From contig DATKYV010000346.1 in the NCBI GenBank assembly GCA_035528275.1, forward strand, positions 1-7,807: a stretch of DNA of 7,807 bases, in the 5' to 3' direction. This DNA is from DATKYV01 sp035528275 (lineage in GTDB: Bacteria > Acidobacteriota > Terriglobia > UBA7540). The position numbers were made by a program, and so were the translations under genes. A model generated the notes under the pieces. It saw nothing but the letters and a program-made list of their open reading frames with translations, was not told where the DNA came from and made no database searches. This document shows positions 5,080 through 7,807 of this stretch, piece by piece (the first letter of the stretch is position 1; every line of letters begins with the position of its first letter).

Positions 5080-6372
5080 ATGGCCTCATTGCTGATTAAG
5101 GGCGGTCGGGTACTCTCACCCGAAGACAATCTGGATGGCGAGCTCGACATCCTGGTGGAAGACGGCGTGATTCGCCGCATCGGCCCGGGACTTACCGAGC
5201 GTGCCGATGAAACGCTCGACGCCCGCGGCCAGGTCGTGGCGCCCGGCTTCGTGGACATTCACGTTCACCTTCGCGAGCCGGGGGGCGAGATCTCCGAGAC
5301 GCTCGAAACAGGACTGGCGGCGGCGGTTGCCGGCGGTTTCACGGCCGTCTGCCCCATGCCCAACACCAAGCCGGTCATCGACCACCCGGAACTGGTCCGC
5401 AGCACAATTGAAAAGGCCCGGCAGTTGGGATTGGCGCGGGTGTTTCCCATCGCCGCGGTTTCGATGGAGAGCAACGGGGAGTCGCTGACTGATTTCGGGG
5501 CGCTGGTTGCCGCGGGTGCCGTGGCGTTCTCCGATGATGGGCGACCTGTAAAAACCGCCGGGTTGATGCGCCGCGCCATGGAGAAAGCCCGCGAATTCGG
5601 CGCCCCCATCATCGACCATTGCGAGGATACAAGCCTGAGCTTCCGGGGCGTCATCAACGAAGGCGCGGTCGCGGAGCGGCTGGGCCTGCGCGGAATCCCC
5701 AACAGTTCTGAAGACGTTTGCGTGGCGCGCGACCTGATTGTGGCGGAATCGACGGGAGCGCACCTGCACGTCGCCCACCTTTCGACCGCCCGCGCTGTGG
5801 AGATGGTTCGCGTGGGAAAGCAGCGCGGCACGCGCGTCACTTGCGAGGTTACGCCGCATCACTTCACGCTCACCGAAGAAGCGGTCGCCGAGCACGGCAC
5901 GCACGCCAAGATGAACCCGCCCCTGCGCAGCGGGAAAGACCTTGAAGCGCTGCTGGCCGGATTTGCCGACGGCACCGTGGACTGCATCGCCACCGACCAC
6001 GCGCCCCACGCCCCGGAGTTGAAGGCCAAAAGATTTGCCGACGCGCCCTTCGGCGTCATCGGCCTGGAGACGGCGCTCGGATTGGCAATGACCCAGTTGG
6101 TCCACTCCGGCAGGATCTCACTTCCCCACCTCATCGTCCTGATGAGCACCAACCCTGCACGCATCATCAATCCGTCAACTGACGGACCGCTCGGCCGGCT
6201 TAGCGTCGGCGGAGCCGCCGACATCACCGTATTCGACCCCAACCTCGAGTGGACCTACCACGCCGCCCAAGGCCGCTCCAAAAGCCGCAACTCGCCCTTC
6301 GACGGCTGGAAGCTCAAAGGCGCCCCTACCGCAACTGTCGTGGCCGGCCGGACTGTGTTCCGCCGACCGTAA
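5080..6372 (+). CDS. pyrC: Dihydroorotase (type I)
   Basis: This enzyme cyclises N-carbamoyl-L-aspartate to L-dihydroorotate, the third step of UMP synthesis. The 430 residues and motifs fit the amidohydrolase-type class I enzyme. The metal-binding HVH (H61, H63) is followed by LREPGGE (64-70). PMPNT (92-96) and FSDDG (150-154) come next, the latter holding the metal-bridging Asp of class I in place of the carbamylated Lys. Then follow DHCED (179-183), HVAHLS (230-235), KMNPPLR (277-283) and the catalytic ATDHAPH (304-310, D306). NSPFDGWKLKG (404-414) is the usual C-terminal block. Class I is often monofunctional or pairs with PyrB; no pyrB is seen here. ATG 5080 fits the family N-terminus; the open frame extends far upstream through rnhB but is not coding there. 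It converges with pyrE. Confidence 0.96.
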   Translation: MASLLIKGGRVLSPEDNLDGELDILVEDGVIRRIGPGLTERADETLDARGQVVAPGFVDIHVHLREPGGEISETLETGLAAAVAGGFTAVCPMPNTKPVIDHPELVRSTIEKARQLGLARVFPIAAVSMESNGESLTDFGALVAAGAVAFSDDGRPVKTAGLMRRAMEKAREFGAPIIDHCEDTSLSFRGVINEGAVAERLGLRGIPNSSEDVCVARDLIVAESTGAHLHVAHLSTARAVEMVRVGKQRGTRVTCEVTPHHFTLTEEAVAEHGTHAKMNPPLRSGKDLEALLAGFADGTVDCIATDHAPHAPELKAKRFADAPFGVIGLETALGLAMTQLVHSGRISLPHLIVLMSTNPARIINPSTDGPLGRLSVGGAADITVFDPNLEWTYHAAQGRSKSRNSPFDGWKLKGAPTATVVAGRTVFRRP

Positions 6373-6448
6373 CGCGAGGTCCGCACTCCGACCTTGCCGC
6401 TTTTCGTTGAGCTTCGAAATGCCGCAACGCTCAACCGCGACCTCTGCG
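6373..6448. terminator. Inverted repeats between convergent pyrC and pyrE
   Basis: The gap between the two stop codons holds nested complementary segments. CGCGAGGTC (6373-6381) pairs with GACCTCTGCG (6439-6448) with one bulged base, and GTTGAGC (6406-6412) pairs exactly with GCTCAAC (6429-6435). Because the genes face each other, such symmetry could stop transcription from both sides. There is no clear U-tract except TTTT at 6401-6404, so the efficiency is unknown. Confidence 0.4.
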
Positions 6449-7021
6449 CTACTTCGTGCGGCTGCCGGGCTTGACGGCGGGGATGCCGGACTTGCAGAGA
6501 GGACAATTCGCGGGGTCGTAGTTCTGGACTTTCAGCGTGACCAGCGCGGCCACGGGCACGCCGAGGTCAACCGCGCCGCCGCTGCGGTCGATGAGGGCGC
6601 CCACACCGACGACTTTGCCGCCCGCCTGCTCGACCGAGGTCATCGTCTCGCGCGTCGAGCCGCCGGTGGTGATGACGTCTTCGACCACCAGCACGGGCTC
6701 CCCGGCCTTCAGACTAAAGCCCCGGCGGAGCGTCATCGCGCCCCCCTGCCGCTCGGTGAACAGCGCCCGGACACCCAGGGCGCGCGCCACCTCATGGGAG
6801 ACGATTACGCCCCCCAGCGCTGGAGCCGCGACCACTGTGGCGCCAAGGTTGCGGAGCTTCGCGGCCAACTCCGAACACAACTGCTCGGCGATATGGGGAT
6901 GTTGCAGGACCAGCGCACATTGCAGGTAGCGGTCGCTGTGCAGGCCCGAAGAAAGGATGAAGTGCCCTTCGAGGAGGGCCGAATCTTTGCGGAAGATCTC
7001 CAGAATCTCAGTTTCAGTCAT
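6449..7021 (-). CDS. pyrE: Orotate phosphoribosyltransferase
   Basis: PyrE joins orotate to PRPP to make orotidine 5'-monophosphate, the step before PyrF. From ATG 7021 the protein has 190 residues. Near the N-terminus it shows ALLEGHFILSSGLHSDRYLQ (15-34), then PALGGVIV (67-74), TERQGG (89-94) and the PRPP-binding motif VLVVEDVITTGGST (110-123). The C-terminal CPLC (173-176) followed by PAVKPGSR is typical of one PyrE subgroup. The start is uncertain: ATG 7021 fits the family best, while ATG 7042 would add seven residues and lies 5 nt after the restored hicA stop. Both have poor ribosome-binding sites. The gene is last in the pyrF-hicB-hicA-pyrE string and converges with pyrC. Confidence 0.95.
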   Translation of the reverse strand: MTETEILEIFRKDSALLEGHFILSSGLHSDRYLQCALVLQHPHIAEQLCSELAAKLRNLGATVVAAPALGGVIVSHEVARALGVRALFTERQGGAMTLRRGFSLKAGEPVLVVEDVITTGGSTRETMTSVEQAGGKVVGVGALIDRSGGAVDLGVPVAALVTLKVQNYDPANCPLCKSGIPAVKPGSRTK

Positions 7022-7047
7022 CTCGGTTCGGCAGGGGATCATCCGCT

Positions 7048-7235
7048 CTACAATTGAGGGACGGATAGCCCTCGGCAAATCTTTGTGGCCAGTCTATTGG
7101 GAATCTCAGTGTGGCGAGGCACCGCTTCCATCTGACCGGTCTTTGGATTACACCACAAAGAGTGAGCGCGCCCCTCTCTCTCTTCAAGAAACAACCATGC
7201 CTTCTCAGGTGTCTCAGGAGGGATTCGCGCTTCAC
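7048..7235 (-). pseudogene. hicA: HicA-type mRNA interferase toxin, frameshifted
   Basis: HicA toxins are small dsRBD-like ribonucleases that cut mRNA and are held by HicB. The GTG at 7235 overlaps the hicB stop as GTGA. The first 20 residues (MKRESLLRHLRRHGCFLKRE) look like a normal HicA N-terminus. The rest of the domain lies in another frame: GRAHSLWCNPKTG, then PRHTEIPNRLATKICRGL, ending at TAG 7050-7048. The change of frame falls at an (AG)5 run (7183-7174). With one AG removed the protein would be 61 residues, the usual HicA length, and would keep the likely catalytic His (H24). As sequenced, the frame runs on with unrelated residues to TGA 7016-7014 and lacks that His. It is probably inactive, or switchable, or a sequencing error. 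Confidence 0.85.
7174..7183 (-). repeat. (AG)5 dinucleotide run at the hicA break
   Basis: On the - strand the bases read AGAGAGAGAG followed by GGG. Four units would keep hicA in frame and five put it out of frame. Five units is short for a hypervariable tract, so slippage is plausible but not proven. Confidence 0.8.
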
Positions 7236-7447
7236 TTAACCACGACTATTTCTTTGATGGCGTTTTCCGGTACTCCGCGCATCGCATCTTGCCGGCGGTC
7301 TTCAAGAATCAGGGCTATCGCCTCGCCAAGGCTTTGCCGACACTCTTCAACTGTTCGTCCCTGGCCGTTTGCGCCAGGCACCTCAGGACAGTAAGCGATG
7401 TACCATTCCCCATCCTGCTCGATAATCGCCGTAAACTCGTTGTGCAT
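7232..7447 (-). CDS. hicB: HicB-family antitoxin (short form)
   Basis: HicB binds and blocks HicA, and some forms also repress their own operon. The 71 residues from ATG 7447 form one compact HicB N-terminal-type domain (RNase H-like fold): EFTAIIEQDGEWYIAYCPEV (3-22) then PGANGQGRTVEECRQSLGEA and ILEDRR. There is no C-terminal helix-turn-helix or ribbon-helix-helix, so this short form may not bind DNA by itself. The frame is intact, unlike its partner. A GTG at 7456 would add three residues, but GGGGGTGAG (7461-7453) is better spaced for ATG 7447. The stop overlaps the hicA start by 4 nt, and pyrF ends 18 nt upstream, so transcription from the pyrF promoter is likely. Confidence 0.92.
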   Translation of the reverse strand: MHNEFTAIIEQDGEWYIAYCPEVPGANGQGRTVEECRQSLGEAIALILEDRRQDAMRGVPENAIKEIVVVK

Positions 7448-7452
7448 ACGGC

Positions 7453-7461
7453 TCACCCCCG
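7453..7461 (-). promoter_or_regulatory. Ribosome-binding site favouring the hicB ATG
   Basis: GGGGGTGAG lies 5 nt upstream of ATG 7447 and itself contains the alternative GTG start at 7456-7454. The spacing favours ATG 7447. Confidence 0.5.
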
Positions 7462-7465
7462 GAAT

Positions 7466-7807
7466 CTAATGTACACCAGTATCCGAGCGCAAAGCATTCT
7501 CCATTTCCGCCACGATGGTGTCCGCAGCCTTTACAGGATCGGGAACACTGGTGATGGGGCGTCCGACCACCAGGAAATCCGCGCCCGCTTGGACGGCGGC
7601 GGCCGGCGTGGCGACGCGCACCTGGTCGCCGGTGGCCGCCGCGGCGGGCCGAATGCCGGGAGTGACAACCACAAAGTCGCGGCCCAACGCGCGCCGCAGG
7701 GAGGCAATCTCCCGAGGTGAAGCCACAACTCCGTCGAGACCGGCGTCCCGCGCCAGATGTGCCAGGCGAATCACCGCTTCCTCGGCGCCGCCCGCGACCC
7801 CAATCTC
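7466..7807 (-). CDS. pyrF: Orotidine 5'-phosphate decarboxylase, C-terminal part
   Basis: PyrF removes CO2 from OMP to give UMP, the last step of the pathway. Only the final 113 residues are present; the gene runs past the right edge, so the catalytic Asp-Lys-Asp cluster and the true start are not seen. The visible part is diagnostic. LARDAGLDGVVASPREI leads into DFVVVTPGIRP (the phosphate-binding loop region), then GDQVRVATP, and GADFLVVGRPIT holds the Arg that contacts the substrate phosphate. The tail (AADTIVAEMENALR) is the usual last helix. An internal GTG at 7774 is not the start, because the frame and homology continue upstream to the edge. The gene leads directly into hicB. Confidence 0.94.
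   Translation of the reverse strand, partial: EIGVAGGAEEAVIRLAHLARDAGLDGVVASPREIASLRRALGRDFVVVTPGIRPAAAATGDQVRVATPAAAVQAGADFLVVGRPITSVPDPVKAADTIVAEMENALRSDTGVH

Noticed and set aside
5116..6105. 329-codon open frame antisense to pyrC
   Set aside because: It covers the catalytic core of dihydroorotase on the other strand, with His/Arg/Gly-rich sequence of no recognisable family.
7027..7054. Promoter on the + strand (TTCGGC, 16 bp, TACAAT) inside the hicA-pyrE junction
   Set aside because: It would read antisense into hicA with no gene downstream on that strand; the -10 match is likely chance.
6407..7057. 216-codon open frame on the + strand over pyrE
   Set aside because: It is the mirror of the pyrE coding frame, whose PRPP motif and family match are unambiguous on the - strand.
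1..7807. CRISPR arrays, tRNA or rRNA genes, insertion sequences
   Set aside because: No regularly spaced repeats, tRNA-like cloverleaf, rRNA signature, transposase or terminal inverted repeats were seen on reading both strands.

Overview
The window is a GC-rich (clearly above 60% by eye) bacterial chromosomal segment with tightly packed, conserved housekeeping genes. Most annotated starts lie close to the previous gene and several are non-ATG. The gene content (translation operon plus scattered pyr genes) fits a free-living Gram-negative lineage. Acidobacteriota is a reasonable guess from the overall look of RimM and PyrE, but nothing in the sequence settles the phylum.

Layout on the + strand: a short upstream tail (1-106), a good sigma70-type promoter (107-135) with a leader that may hold a 12-codon upstream ORF, then ffh (SRP GTPase), rpsP (ribosomal protein S16), khpA (KH-domain RNA-binding protein), rimM (16S maturation), trmD (tRNA m1G37 methyltransferase), rplS (ribosomal protein L19) and rnhB (RNase HII). 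This is the classic ffh-rpsP-rimM-trmD-rplS translation/secretion cluster. GC-rich hairpins without a U-tract sit in the gaps after ffh, after rpsP and before rimM. Next comes pyrC (dihydroorotase) with its own extended -10 promoter. The pyrC leader can fold into a hairpin that covers the likely ribosome-binding site, an arrangement resembling the known nucleotide-sensing leader of enterobacterial pyrC.

Layout on the - strand, converging on pyrC: pyrF (orotidine 5'-phosphate decarboxylase, cut by the window end), hicB (antitoxin), hicA (toxin, frameshifted) and pyrE (orotate phosphoribosyltransferase). pyrF and pyrE catalyse the last two steps of UMP synthesis, and pyrC the step that makes dihydroorotate. 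A hicBA toxin-antitoxin pair is therefore lodged inside a pyrimidine operon, with gaps of 18 nt and 26 nt and a 4-nt hicB/hicA overlap.

Most notable points: (1) hicA is split between two frames exactly at an (AG)5 repeat, and removing one AG unit gives a complete 61-residue HicA, which suggests a pseudogene, a phase-variable toxin or a sequencing error; (2) the toxin-antitoxin pair is embedded between pyrF and pyrE; (3) the pyrC leader hairpin. No wholly new system is evident; the rest is ordinary core genome.
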